64,000 bases of DNA, from the NCBI RefSeq assembly GCF_000001735.4, contig NC_003076.8, forward strand, positions 310,001-374,000, in the 5' to 3' direction. A model generated the notes under the pieces. It ran no database searches and was not told the origin of the DNA. It was given only the letters and a program-made list of their open reading frames with translations. Below, piece after piece: positions 46,204 to 62,775 of the stretch; position 1 is the stretch's first letter; each line of letters opens with the position of its first letter. This DNA is from Arabidopsis thaliana (Eukaryota; Streptophyta; Magnoliopsida; Brassicales; Brassicaceae). The position numbers were made by a program, and so were the translations under genes.

Positions 46204-46999
46204 TCAACTATATATGATACAATGGTATGCAATTATGTTACTTTTTGGTTTGAAAGTTGCTTAGATTGATTCTAAGCAAACAATTTTTTGTTCCATAAAT
46301 TCTCTCTTATCTAGTATTTCAATCACATCATAATAGGCTCATGGCTAAATATTGGATTGACATAATTTGAATAACAAATATATAACTAACTACTCATTTG
46401 CTTTAAAAGTTTTCATATGAAATAGAAAAAAGAAAGCAAAAATTAAGTAGTCTTTTATACCATTATTAGGTTTCTCTCTTTGCATTTGTATATAGTCATA
46501 TTGGAGAGAGTGTCGTATATTGAATTTTTCGGTATATCTAACGTCTCAAAAGACTATTACTTAAAAAACATGCACACCATTGTTAATGTTACCAATTTAT
46601 CATAAAACACAAAAAGACCATATCATATAAACCAAAAAAATGTAATAATACGAAACGACTAAGTTAAAAATTACTGAACTATGAATGGTTTAGTAGCAAA
46701 CAGCTAAGTTGCAATACACAAAAATTTCTAATCGTTATCGAATAATGATTATTAAAAAAGTAGCAAAATAAGAAAAGTAAAATGAAAGTAGTGTATGATA
46801 CAGTAACATGATTTTTTGTATTTTCTATTTTAAATGAAGATATTTAGTTAAGAGTGGGATTAATGGAGGATTTAATGCAATGTGAAACTTTTAATTTTTA
46901 TATTACTAAGTTTTGTTTTTTAAATGATATTAATTTAGAATGACATGTGACACTCATTGATGTGATGATGTGTTACTCATATGGAGAGAATTGACCAAT

Positions 47000-47002
<3 letters not shown>

Positions 47003-47035
<33 letters not shown>
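47003..47035. repeat. AT dinucleotide microsatellite
   Basis: About 16 uninterrupted AT units, likely length-variable. Confidence 0.9.
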
Positions 47036-47038
<3 letters not shown>

Positions 47039-47949
47039 TTGACGTTACGGAAAACTATATAATGTATGCGGGGCTTGAATATATTGAAATAAATCTGTCT
47101 TGGTCATTTAAATTTTGCCTGAGTCCTGACATGGGCTTAGATGTAGAAAGGGAGAACAGAAGTTGGAATAAATCACGTTTATGAATTCGATTAATACATA
47201 AATGGTGTGGATGAGGTGTGTTTTGTCGTTTCTAGTATTCAACTTGCGGGTTAGATCTTACTTTACATTAATAATATATCATATAGTATTTGTAATTATT
47301 TCTTTTTAATAAAAAGATAAAATTAATAATAGAGGCGATGGAGATGGATAATATAGTTGACTGATTGTTTAATGTTAACTAGCGTTGGGGACAGATGGAT
47401 CCACACAACTCGACTCAAAAAATTAATGCCTGGTTTACGAACGTGTCTTTCTTGACGGACCCCATGCTTTCATTGTTTGGACATAGATACTTACTTTTGA
47501 TTCCATATTCCAATTTTCTAATCTATTAGTAAATGATTACGTTTGTAGAGGTGGTAGCTGATAGATGGCTTCAAATGTTTGGGGCAAACTTAAGTGAAAA
47601 TATCCAAATTCAACTGGATAGTTTTTTAAAACTGAAATAGGTTTTATAATTTTCAGAAGAAGGATCAACAATAACGACATTTGTTTTAATACTATAGAGA
47701 AGAGAGGGAGAGATCTAACACAAGGTTTCTCAATTTGGTCTTAACTCTTAACTACTAGTATTAAAATGGTATGCGATTAAATAAACTGCTAGTTGGATAA
47801 CAAAATTAGTTGCCGACAATTAAATGAAGGGAATGGTTTCTCAAATTTGGCAAGTAGAGTGTTTTTATATTATACCCGTGTGGGCTAAACAGAAAAGAAT
47901 GGGCCTATGGATCAAGAGAAAAGCCCAATTGTAACGAGACATTACAATA

Positions 47950-48655
47950 TCAAGATATGATGGGTTGGGTATTTGCGATGATCATATCTCTCTCCAACAC
48001 ATTACTTTTGGTCGAGCTTTCTTCTTCAATGGGCCCATTAGCGATCTCGACGGAGCTTTCTTCATCTGGTTGTTCTTCACCTGCCTGAAAAAGGTCGAGA
48101 AAAAACCCATAAATGAATGGGAAGAAAGAAGGAAAGGGAGAGTAGTGTTGAAACATTTATTACGAAGGTGAAGCGTCTCATCTTCTCCTGCTGCTCCTTG
48201 GCTCTCAGAGATCGGATTGGAGAAATCTTCTGTTGTCCAAATCAAACGGCAAATTACTTTAAATACTCTTCATAACTAAAAGAAAGAAGCTACTATATAT
48301 GTTTGCTGCTTACAGAGGAATAGGCGTGGAGCTCCTTCAATCGAAAGAGGCGATCGACCTGGATTTCAAGGCTTTTCTGTGTCTCTCCTCTCTGGAGAAG
48401 ATGGCTCATGTGCAGATCCATGGCTTCATCTCTCTCCTTTAGCAGCTTCTCAGTGCTCTCTCGATCCTCTCTCAGCCTCTCGAGTTTCTTCTTGAAGGCA
48501 CTAAGCTCCTCCGCAAGAGAAGCATCGATTGATGTCTCAAGATTCAGATTCTCCTTGAGCTTCTCTGCAGCTTTGGGCTTCACGAAGAAAGCATCCTCCT
48601 TTGGGGTCTGGTAGATGTTTCTCGGCTGCAGTGCTTTTCGACCTGAACATTTCAT
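47950..48655 (-). CDS. Uncharacterised coiled-coil protein
   Basis: Three exons, 48314-48655, 48164-48229 and 47950-48084, join in frame to 180 residues. The N-terminus is basic (KCSGRKALQPRNIYQTPK). A long charged coiled-coil helix follows at about 45-115 (ELSAFKKKLERLREDRESTEKLLKERDEA and similar heptads), then a second Arg/Lys-rich helical part (KISPIRSLRAKEQQEKMRRF) from exon 2. The acidic C-terminal tail comes from exon 3. There is no known catalytic domain. The gene probably corresponds to recalled At5g01910. The start is the first ATG of the frame; the frame extends upstream without ATG. It is transcribed divergently from STN8 with start codons 498 bp apart. The intron signals are standard (GTAAGC and GTAATA donors, CAG acceptors). 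Confidence 0.8.
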
Positions 48656-49001
48656 TTCTTTTTGTGTTTTGGATGATGAATGTTTGAGATTGAGAGAAAA
48701 GCAAAGCAAAGCAAGCAGAGCAACTTATCTCAAAATGCTTTTTTAGAACCAAAAATGATGTTCACAATAAGATTATAGAAAGGAGAGGCCATTTCACACA
48801 GAAAGAGAAGAATCATAAGCAATACGACAAGACAAAAAAAGAAAGAGAAAAAAAGAAACTAGCCGTTAAGCGCCGAATCCAATTCAAATTCAAAATAAAT
48901 CTTTTTTTTTTGTTTTTTGTATAGTTAGGAAGTAGTTGGTGAACAAAAAACGAAAGTAAAACCTCAGGGACTGTTACAAATTAACATTTTAATTGGACAT
49001 A

Positions 49002-49061
49002 ATTGAGATTATTGGGCTATATTGGGCCACTATTGAGATGATTGGGCTATATTGGGCCACT
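49002..49061. promoter_or_regulatory. STN8: Tandem 30-bp promoter module with TGGGCY motifs
   Basis: Two head-to-tail 30-bp copies (49002-49031 and 49032-49061) differ at one base. Each holds TTGGGCT and TTGGGCC. TGGGCY (site II) motifs bind TCP factors in promoters of housekeeping and organelle-related genes. They lie in the shared promoter between STN8 and the coiled-coil gene, about 95-150 nt upstream of the STN8 ATG. Confidence 0.75.
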
Positions 49062-49153
49062 TGATGTCACTCATATGAATGACATGACGACATTTGGACA
49101 TAAAATGAACCAACCAACCAAAAAAAAGAAAGGGAGAGCTTCAAAGAGATAAG

Positions 49154-50867
49154 ATGGCCTCTCTTCTCTCTCCCGCCACCCCCACCGCCACCTCCGCCGC
49201 ATTTCATTCCTGCTCCACCGCCGGATTCTCCACTCCCACTCACATTTCATCCCAGAACAGCAGCCTGTCCCTCCTCAGCCGCCGGGGTTGTATGATGAGA
49301 TGCAGTTTTTCTCCGCAGGACATTCCTGTTGATTCCCTCTCTCATCTCCCTCCTTTCCTTGACTTTCAGAACTCCCTCGCCACATTTTCGGATACCCAGA
49401 AATGGGGGTTCTTTGTCTCCGCCGGAATCGTCTGGTTTTACCTCACGGCGAGGCCTGGTGTTCTCATCGGCGCCATTGACGCCTACCTTCTCGCTCCCCT
49501 CCAGCTTGGCCTCGACACTCTGATTGGAAGGAGGTTGAAGAGGTCCGATTTCTTGGTCACTGAGAAACTCGGCGAAGGCTCTTTCGGCGTCGTCTATGCC
49601 GGCGTCCTACTCCCCAAGAATTCTACTCTTGTTGATGACGTTAGGGTTAGCAAAGCAAGAGCTAAAGCGATGGACTTTACCGGCGAATTCAAGCAGAGAG
49701 TCATCCTCAAGAAGGTAACCCCTGAAACTGAAGAAAACTATTTGTTCAAATAAAAGACTCATCTTTGATATCAACCAACGCAGGTCAAGGTGGGAGTACG
49801 AGGGGCCGAGGAATTTGGCGAGTACGAAGAGTGGTTCAACTACCGACTCTCAAGGGCCGCTCCTGACACCTGCGCTGAGTTTCTCGGAAGCTTTGTCGCC
49901 GACAAGACCAATACTATGTTTACTAAAGGCGGCAAATGGCTTGTCTGGAGGTTCGAGGTGTGGTCTTCTTACTTACCCTTACAATGAATCTGCTGTTTAT
50001 AGTTGCGATGATGATGATGAATGAAATGTTTTCTTCAACAGGGAGACCGTGATCTCGCTGATTACATGAAAGATCGGAGCTTTCCTTCTAATTTGGAGTC
50101 CATCATGTTTGGGCGCGTTCTCCAAGGAGTCGAGTCTGTGAAACGTCGTGCACTGATCATTAAGCAGATTATGCGCCAGATCATTACATCTCTCAGGAAA
50201 ATCCATGGCACGGGCATTGTTCACCGGGACGTGAAGCCTGCCAACTTGGTGGTTACAAAGAAGGGCCAGATTAAGCTCATCGACTTTGGTGCCGCTGCTG
50301 ATCTTCGCATTGGCAAGAATTACATCCCGGAACGCACTTTACTCGATCCTGACTACTGTCCTCCTGAGCTCTATGTCCTCCCGGAGGAAACGCCAAGCCC
50401 TCCTCCGGAGCCTATAGCCGCTTTGCTTTCCCCGATTCTCTGGCAGGTGGTTTTCTTATTCTTGTTTGCCTTCTTTTTTACTTGAGTCTTTGCCTGATTT
50501 GGAGTGCTGATTCTTACAGTTGAACAGTCCGGATCTGTTTGATATGTATTCTGCTGGGATAGTGCTTCTCCAAATGGCGGTTCCGACCTTAAGATCTACT
50601 GCCGGTCTGAAGAATTTTAATCTGGAGATCAAGTCTGTTGAATATGATCTTAATAGGTGGCGGGAAAGGACTCGGACGAGGCCAGACTTGAGCATACTAG
50701 ATCTGGACTCGGGCAGAGGGTGGGACCTCGTCACTAAACTCATATCCGAGAGAGGTTCTCTGAGACGTGGACGCCTTTCAGCAGCTGCTGCTCTCAGACA
50801 CCCTTATTTTTTGTTGGGCGGTGATCAAGCGGCCGCTGTTCTTTCAAAGCTCAGTTTCAGCAAGTGA
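49154..50867 (+). CDS. STN8: Thylakoid protein kinase STN8, chloroplastic
   Basis: Four exons, 49154-49714, 49784-49957, 50042-50446 and 50520-50867, join to 495 residues, the length known for STN8. A Ser/Thr-rich chloroplast transit peptide (about 1-48) precedes a hydrophobic membrane segment at about 84-100. The kinase domain begins with KLGEGSFGVVYAG (138-150) and K186. HRDVKPAN is at 306-313 and DFG at 326-328. STN8 phosphorylates photosystem II core proteins (D1, D2, CP43, PsbH) on the stromal side of thylakoids. This is needed for thylakoid folding and PSII turnover, and contrasts with STN7, which acts on LHCII. The gene ends 321 bp from the tail of MAN6. Start chosen as the first ATG giving a typical transit peptide. 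Confidence 0.97.
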
Positions 50868-51188
50868 CTCTGATTTAAATTCTTATGATGTAAATGTACA
50901 CAATAACACGACTCTCTTCCTTAAATATATTTCTTGTATATTCTCTGCTTCTTGATTCATGCTCAAACGAGTTTCGTTTTGCGTGAGCGGTTTTGCATAT
51001 CAAAGTAGCCGTCATCAGGTCAGAGGCTGCAGAAGTATGTTTGTTTTGATATTGATCTGGAATCTCCCTCCAAGGTTTGGTATGTTTAAACAATCATCTT
51101 GATTCTTTACATATATAATATTTGTTAAAAACTTGTATACACTGATCTTTGTATTCACGCAGTTGTAATTCACAAAAGATTGTGATAC

Positions 51189-52867
51189 TTAAAGCTCGTC
51201 GTGCGAGAGGAGGGCATCAAGAGCAGTCTGATTCTTTTTCTTGCATCCCCATCTGCATCTCCAGCTACACAAGGAGTTGAAGATGGCTAGTCGCTTTGAC
51301 TGCAGAGATATGATTTTTGAAGCTGTGTGAGCTCTTGTGAGGTAAACCGCATAGCCGTCATCCATGAACTCTGCCCCCTGAGGGAAGACCTGCCAGACCA
51401 GACTCCCGGCACCAGCCCCTCCTTTCCTTGTTGAGTTGAGGGTCATCTTGTACACTGTGTTCAACATCATGTCACGGAAAGACGTGTTGAAACCAGGGTC
51501 ATGTGCAGACACACCAAACTCTGTGAACAGAACCGGCATTCCCAAGTACATCTCTGCGTCCTCAACATGAGCTTGCATCCAAGAGCTTGTGAATTCCAGG
51601 AAAGAATTTGATACTGCCGGAGATATCCTACAGTTCACAAATTATTTACTGCATTTTTCAGCTGTTCTCTGTTTTCAGATTCAGGGCAGTCTCTGTTTCT
51701 TGGTATTTTGCATTAAAAAACATACCAGGAATCTGGATAGACGTGAACCGAGGCAAAATCAATGCCAAGAACCTGATTATTTCTGATGAAGTCAGTTCCG
51801 ACTTGTGCAGCGTAGGGGTTGGGGTTGAATCTGGTTCTCGCAGGGGCAGAGGGACCATAGAAGCCTTCAAGTCCGATCTCCACCAAGTGTTTAGCGTCTA
51901 AGCTCTTCACAAACACCGCCATTTCTTGTATCCAAGACTGGAGTTTGTCGCCGGAAGGATCAGAGGGGCAACGAGGCTCATTCATAAGTTCCCAGGCGAA
52001 GATTGTGGGGTCGTTCTTGTAAGTTATGTTTGTGAAGGTGTTCACTCTATTCAGCACTGTCTGCAATGCAACACGTTGAAGTTACAATTTGTCCCTGATG
52101 GGTAAATAAGCAATGAGTTTTCGCTGAGATGGATGGAATAATCACCCGGACATGGGATTGGTAGAAGTTTCTGAGGGTGGGGTTGGTGAAGAAGTCGTCA
52201 TCGGAAGTGAGATTAAGGCCGGAGGCGTTTCCCCATTTAACGTACTGAGCTTTGCCGCCATAGGCGTCCCAGTTGTTGACCAATGACAGTATAAGCCTGA
52301 TTTTGTACTTTCTGGCCTCGCTCAGCACGAAGTCGAGGGCCTGCCCAATTGCTCAAACCTTTTAAGTAGTAGAAAAGTCTTCAAGGAAGAAGCTTTAGGC
52401 GTAGAGATATACCTTGAAGACCTCTTCATCGTAAACAGAGGGAGATTTCTGGAGAGCTCTCCATTGGCCATCGTTGAAAGCCCATGTCCTGCCTACCGTC
52501 ATTCCAACCGCAGAGGCTTGTTGGAACACTTCCGTCACTTTGCCTCTCGTGGAATTGTCAGCTGCAAGAGTCATCATCCAGTATGTGTTGAAGCCATTCA
52601 CATAGAATGGTTGTCCATTTAGAGTGAATTGCATCCCTTTCCTCTGCACCATCTCCCATTGTTCTTCTCCTACCGATTCTGAGTTAACCCTGCAAAAGCA
52701 GCCTCAATCTGTCATTCTTCTCTGCAAGTAAATAATTCCGTGACCAAATAATCGTAATGTTAGTACTCATGGGACTCGCTGTCCAAGTCTGCGAGAGCTC
52801 TGTTTTGAGTCAGAATTATGAAAACCGCAGAACAGAGCACAATTCTGAATCCAAGTTGGTCCTTCAT
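51189..52867 (-). CDS. MAN6: Mannan endo-1,4-beta-mannosidase 6 (GH5)
   Basis: Five exons, 52767-52867, 52413-52689, 52146-52340, 51726-52060 and 51189-51627, join to 448 residues, the recalled length of MAN6. A signal peptide (about 1-25) sends it to the cell wall, where it cleaves beta-1,4-mannan backbones. GH5 subfamily 7 features are clear: the acid/base Glu is E219 in WELMNEP, and the nucleophile Glu is E339 in VLFTEFG. N-glycosylation sites (for example NST, NIT) fit secretion. The C-terminus has a Cys/Trp/Lys-rich tail ([12 protein letters not shown]). An additional in-frame ATG 39 nt upstream (at 52906) would put 13 polar residues before the signal peptide. The 52867 start is preferred. 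MAN6 is associated with germination and endosperm/vascular wall loosening. Confidence 0.95.
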
Positions 52868-53593
52868 TTTTCGTTGGTTTATGGATGAGAACAGATTCCT
52901 CTTCATTTGGTTGCATGTTTAGGTATATATTCATATCCACAGAGTCAATAAAACATGGACTTGATTATTTAAATAAAAAACATTAACTTACAAGGCAAGG
53001 GAAGCGGTCCTAGGTTTCAGCCCAAAAGCAAAGAGATGAAACTTGAAGCACATGTTGGAGAGATATTAATCAGAGGACTGGAATGTGAGACAACTCCAAA
53101 GTAACGTGTCACTGCCAAGCTAAGATTCGAAGCCAACCCCCACTAGAGTTAGCTGACATGTCATATTCAATTTTTCTTGCGCAAGCTTCGGACCAACCCA
53201 TCTTTAAAGTCATTTCACAAATGCACAATGTGATCTAAAGCAAATCCTCTTTACCGTGACAGGAACTAGGGAACTTATGTTTTTGCATTACGTGCATATA
53301 AAATGACACGTTACTCTTAGCAAATTTGCATCATTTGCGTTTTGTCTCAGTAACTGATCATTAAAGAACTTCCATTAGGCATACACTAGCTAAAGACATC
53401 TCACAAACGGTTTCGAGAGTTTTAGTTCAGCCCTACAACATCTCTCAGGACGCGGGAACTTCTTTTTTAGAGTTGTAGAGAAAACGTCTTCTGATACAAC
53501 TGACTAACAAAGTCAGAAGAAATCACTATAAATCTTACAATGGAACCTTGCCCAGCACGTTGCTCTTGAATTTCCATATCTTCATGAGTTTCT
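52868..53593. other. MAN6 promoter region
   Basis: About 0.7 kb between the MAN6 start and the tail of the next minus-strand gene. It must hold the MAN6 promoter and the 3' UTR of the eIF2-beta-like gene. No other feature recognised. Confidence 0.4.
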
Positions 53594-54769
53594 TCACAGT
53601 AGATTTGGTATATCGACTGGTGCTACTAAACCACACTGCACAAGAACAGACTCAAATGAGACCAATTTATCCTCATCTTTCCCCTGACCTGAACGCAGCA
53701 ATCAGATGGTTGCAGAGATTATTCTACTTACCGTCTCACATCTGAGATTGAAAAGACCATTGCCCTCCTCCGCGAGAGCTGTGTCAGGACTTTTGCAGCA
53801 GACGCAGATTACGAACGCATCTAAGACACAATGATTTTACATATCAGACAAGACACCCACCACTAGAAAAACAAAAAAAAAATCAACACCGGAGACTAGT
53901 TATGGAATTCACCAATGTATTTCCGGAACACAGCTTGAAAATCCTTAGAAGACACTAAACCCTTAATCTCTAGCCGCTGCTGTTTGTTCAGCGATACTTT
54001 TGTCTCCATTTGGGCAAGTAAGAATTTCATGACATGATCTGGCTTCCTATGCATCCTGAAAAATGTATATTTAAAAGTGATAAATGGCTCAATAACTACA
54101 AGTAGTTAAAGGGAAGATGAGTTAGAATTCGTACGTTCTGCAGAGATCAGCAAAGTTTAAACAAACAGTTATCGTCCCTTCTGCAAGGAGCTGAGGAGGC
54201 ATCATCACTGTTCTTGGCCTCTCTGTAGAAACCTCGACATCTTCCTCACGAAGCCTATCAAACACCATACTCAAGAGCTGCAGAGCATAGAAAAGCTCGG
54301 ATCACAAATGAGAACCAGTAGCATAACTAAAGAACTCTAATTTTAGCGAAAAGTACCTCTTTGTAGCCATAATCTGGCTCAAATTTCCGGCTAGATTGAC
54401 AGTCCGGTAAGTTATCCTCTGTTACGATAACATCAATAAAGGACAGTAGCTTCAGACACAACATAGATTTGGGTACGATTAACTGATTATCTTCCAACGC
54501 AATTCTTTGAAAGCTAATTCATTACCCGTAAAGTGTCCTCCATTCTGGAAGAAGATGTCGTCTTCGCGTATCAGAGGCTTCTGCTTCTTCTTCTTCTTCT
54601 TCTTAGAAGGATCAAATTTACTGACCTACATCAGCATAAGCTTTAGCAAAACGGAACCCGAAGAAACGGTGATATAAGAGGTGGAGAAGCTGAAGCATAC
54701 CCATGAAGAATCGTTATCTATAACCTCGAGTTCAAGTTTCCAACACGCCTGCTTTTGCTGTAAATCCAT
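53594..54769 (-). CDS. Divergent eIF2-beta/eIF5-domain protein
   Basis: Seven exons, 54701-54769, 54526-54625, 54357-54418, 54135-54277, 53913-54055, 53732-53820 and 53594-53635, total 648 nt for 215 residues. The core matches the eIF2-beta/eIF5 fold: NFADLCRTMHRKPDHVMKFLL, then QQRLEIKG and FRKYI. A C-terminal zinc ribbon follows with C-x2-C (CVCC-KSPDT) and C-x2-C (CETC). One lysine block (K7, about 29-35) is retained, whereas canonical eIF2-beta has three, in a longer N-terminus. The tail after the last Cys pair is short (GLVAPVDIPNLL). It is probably a paralogue of the translation-initiation factor eIF2-beta, which delivers initiator tRNA. Recalled as At5g01940. Whether it functions in eIF2 is not known to me. 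Confidence 0.85.
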
Positions 54770-55039
54770 CGTCGCCGGCGGGTCGACAAGTTTCAGCGTT
54801 GATCGGAGGAAAATTAAAAACGAAACCAGGGACTGTGATTGGGCCTGTATTGGGCCTTCAGACATTGATGTTGGTATAACGAATTTTTTTTTTTTTTTTT
54901 TGATTCGAAGTTTGGTATTAACGATTTTTGAAAAGAATATATTACAGTGTAACTGGAAGATATCTAATTGGTTAAAAAGTAAGAAAGGTGGAGTCAAAGT
55001 ATATGTATAGAGATTTGTACATAGATGCAATGGTTGGAG

Positions 55040-59532
<4,493 letters not shown>

Positions 59533-60810
59533 GGTGCCTTTGGAAAGCGTAACAGCGTAAGAAGCAGATAAATATAGACTGAGACCAAATATCCAAGCGC
59601 ACAAGGAGCTCGTATTTAAGACAGAAATAGACACAGCAGGTCTAAAATTCAACCCCACGCAATTCAATAGCTCAAAGACAAGATCATTACCTCACTATTG
59701 AGATCAGCAATACTAGTACTAGTTCCCTAAGAGAATTTTCCAAAAAGGCAAGCGGATAAGAGAAAGCTTCTGGGATGGCAAAATCCCTGAAACGGGCGAG
59801 AGAAGTCAAAATATGCAGACGGCAATGCAGATCAAATCAAAACATCGGGAAAATGATGCAATTAATCGAGAGAGAAAAGGGGGGAAGAAATGACCTTGAT
59901 GGGTGTTTGCTAGGTTTGATCTTGACTTGTCTGCCATTTTAAAAAGCTTAAACCTTCTTCCGTGGTCATAATTCGGAACTGGGTTGACTCTACCTACCTG
60001 CTCCACAAGTACCCTCGTGTGTGTGAGCCTTTTTGACCAATAGTAAAGTAGAAAGTAGAAAGAAAGAAACCCCTTTAGCCATTAGCCTGCATTTATTAGT
60101 ATCAGCAACCCAACATTGACGGCGTTTCGAGACGCGCTCTTGTCCCTTTCTTCTCATGTCAGTCAACTTCTTTCTTTCTTCTCAGTCAGAGTCTCAGAGA
60201 GAGAGAGAGATATTTTATTCCTCCCCAATGGCTGGGGGCTGTAGTCACGCATGTTATTTTAGTAGGCTTGCATTAAAGCCCATTTAGGTTATAAGGCCCA
60301 TAATGTATTTAATAGGCTGCCCATTTAGAGAAGACTGTCGTCGCTTCCTTTAAGTCAACCAACCCTTTGGATTAAATCCACAATGCAATTCGTCCAACTA
60401 AAAAACTCTCAACCGTTGATTTGATTCACACACAGACGAGACAAGACAATTCCGTCCCCTCTCTCTCTCTCTTTCCGCAGCTCGCCGGATCTCCTTTGTC
60501 TTCTTCCCCTGGGTTCCGTTTAGCTCAATCCCTTTTTAGGAAAGACTCCGTGGCTCGATCCTAGTCTTGGCGATCGCCTCTACCCTTTTTGACTCTATTC
60601 TTCTTCTTCTTCATTCATTTCCCCTCTTATTCATTGCCTTTAGGGTTTCTTACACGATATGAGCTAAATACGATTTTGATTTCACCCTAAGCTTTCTTCT
60701 ATTGCTTCTCGTCGTTGCAGGTACTCTTTTTTTTTGTTTTTTGGAAAACGCGTTTTCTTTCCACCACTGTTAGCTAATCATCTTCATATATGCTTTTAGG
60801 GTTTTCTTAA
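59533..60810. promoter_or_regulatory. Shared promoter region of the LRR kinase and the RING gene
   Basis: Divergent intergenic region of about 1.3 kb. TGGGCY/RGCCCA motifs cluster at 60274-60325 (AAGCCCA, AGGCCCA, TGCCCA). A CT-rich leader (60455-60640) and a probable 5' UTR intron (acceptor-like TTGCAG ending at 60720, or TTTTAG at 60799) precede the + strand gene. A leader intron on the minus side is also possible. No additional gene is supported. Confidence 0.5.
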
Positions 60811-62775
60811 ATGGAAACGCCCGGCGCCAGTCATGATTCATTTAGGGGTTCTCCTCGTAGAAACTCCATCCTCTCTGCTTCTAACATCATCCAGGCCCCT
60901 ATTTCTACCTTGTTAGAGTATTCGGGTCTCTTTCGAGCTAGGCCAAGTCCTAGTCATGAGGCTGAGACGCTTGTTAGTGATGATTCTTCAGGACTCTCCA
61001 ATGGGGAGGTTGCCATTAGGATCATTGGCAACACCGAGCAGGATGCTGAAACTGATACCAATGCTCTGAGGGAACCCGGACACTCTGAACTCTTGGGTTC
61101 TTCTGCTACTCAGGTTGATCCCATGGGAGGTGCTTCAGAAGGTGCCTCTCAGGCTGCTCCAGGTGATCCTGCTGCTGGAGACGCCGCTTCCCGGGATTCG
61201 CCTTACCAAAGATATGATATTCAGCAGGCTGCACGCTGGATTGAGCAAATTCTTCCCTTTTCTTTGCTTCTGTTGGTTGTTTTTATCCGCCAGCATTTGC
61301 AGGGTACTATTTCATATCTCTCTCTCTCGTGTCTTTTCTGATGATTTCCTCCTGCTATTTGACTTTTCCTCCTGCTATCTCTCTCTCAGGGTTCTTTGTC
61401 GCCATTTGGATTGCTGCTGTCATGTTCAAGTCAAATGATATTCTCAAGAAGCAAACAGCTTTGAAGGTTTTCTTTTGCTTTTACTTGTTTCTTTTCCCAT
61501 TCAATGTTCAAATGGGTCAGTCTTAAGTCTCTTTTAATGATTTCAGGGTGAGAGGCATATCTCGGCATTAATTGGAATCTCTGTAGCATTTACGGCCCAT
61601 GTTGTTGGTGTTTATTGGTGGTTTCGGAAGGATGACCTCTTGTATCCCTTAATCATGCTGCCTCCAAAGTCCATACCACCTTTCTGGCATGCCATTTTTA
61701 TCATAGTGGTGAATGGTCTGTACTTTCTCTCCTATATTTGGTTTCCCTTGCTTTAACGAGTCCACTTTCATCAGCTAACAGTTCATCAGCTATGCAGTAT
61801 TCCCAATATGATTCGTTGTAGTATCCTGTTGGATCATTTGGTGCTTACTCACTTGTCCCTATATTCCTCAGATACACTTGTCCGGCAGGCCTCAATGATT
61901 TTCAAGTGTTTTTTGTTGATGTACTACAAAAACAGTAGGGGTCGGAATTATCGTAAACAGGTGATGTAGAAAAATATTCTTCTCTGTCCCCTTTAGCTGT
62001 ATTCAGTTTCATTTGGCATGGCTCACTGTGGCGTCTCTGGGATACATAATTTGGTTATTCACTTCCAATGCAGGGTCAATTGCTAACTTTGGTTGAATAT
62101 TTCATGCTTCTGTATCGCTCTTTACTGCCTACCCCTGTATGGTACCGTTTCTTTTTGAACAAGGATTATGGAAGCCTCTTCTCCTCTCTTATGACGGGAT
62201 TGTATCTTACATTCAAGCTCACTTCAGTAGTTGAGAAGGTAGGTGGCTTTCTAGAATTATTGGACCTCCCTTTTTTTTTTTGTGGAAGCTAAGGGAAATT
62301 GGCAATGAGATTCAGGTTCAATCCTTCTTTACGGCATTGAAGGCTTTGTCACGTAAAGAGGTGCACTACGGATCATATGCAACTACAGAGCAGGTACAAT
62401 TTAACTCCTTGCAGATTCGAATCTACCTTATGCCTCTTAAGGTTTAAGCCCACATGAGCAAAGAAGTGTCTTTCTAATGTGTGCAGGTAAATGCAGCAGG
62501 CGACCTGTGTGCCATCTGCCAGGAGAAGATGCACACCCCAATTCTTCTTCGCTGCAAACACATGTTTTGCGAAGATTGCGTTTCAGAGTGGTGAGGTGTT
62601 TTTGCATATAGCAATTATCTTTGTGTATGAATATCTTGATGTTGAAAGAATGTGATTATGACTGGGCAGGTTTGAGAGAGAGAGGACGTGTCCTTTGTGC
62701 AGGGCCTTGGTCAAACCAGCAGATCTGAAATCATTCGGTGATGGATCCACCAGCCTCTTCTTCCAGATTTTCTGA
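60811..62775 (+). CDS. Membrane RING E3 ligase, RNFT1/RNFT2-like
   Basis: Eight exons, 60811-61303, 61390-61466, 61547-61715, 61872-61960, 62074-62238, 62316-62393, 62487-62590 and 62670-62775, join to 426 residues. The N-terminal about 140 residues are polar and Ala/Ser/Gly-rich. Several transmembrane helices follow ([56 protein letters not shown] and later ones). A C-terminal C3HC4 RING at about 365-402 is C-A-I-C, ..[10 protein letters not shown].., CPLC. This architecture equals the animal RNFT proteins, ER-associated ubiquitin ligases, so an ER-membrane role is inferred. Recalled as At5g01960. It converges tail to tail with the next gene, 238 bp away. Confidence 0.92.

Larger units (their letters stand above)
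42014..47949. other. WRKY62 promoter and repeat-rich intergenic region
   Basis: About 5.9 kb without a supported gene. The first 0.8 kb is WRKY62 promoter. From about 43.87 to 46.2 kb lies Helitron-like sequence interrupted by a hAT-like element. An AT microsatellite lies at 47003-47035. The remaining DNA is AT-rich and shows nothing further that I can name. Confidence 0.5.
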
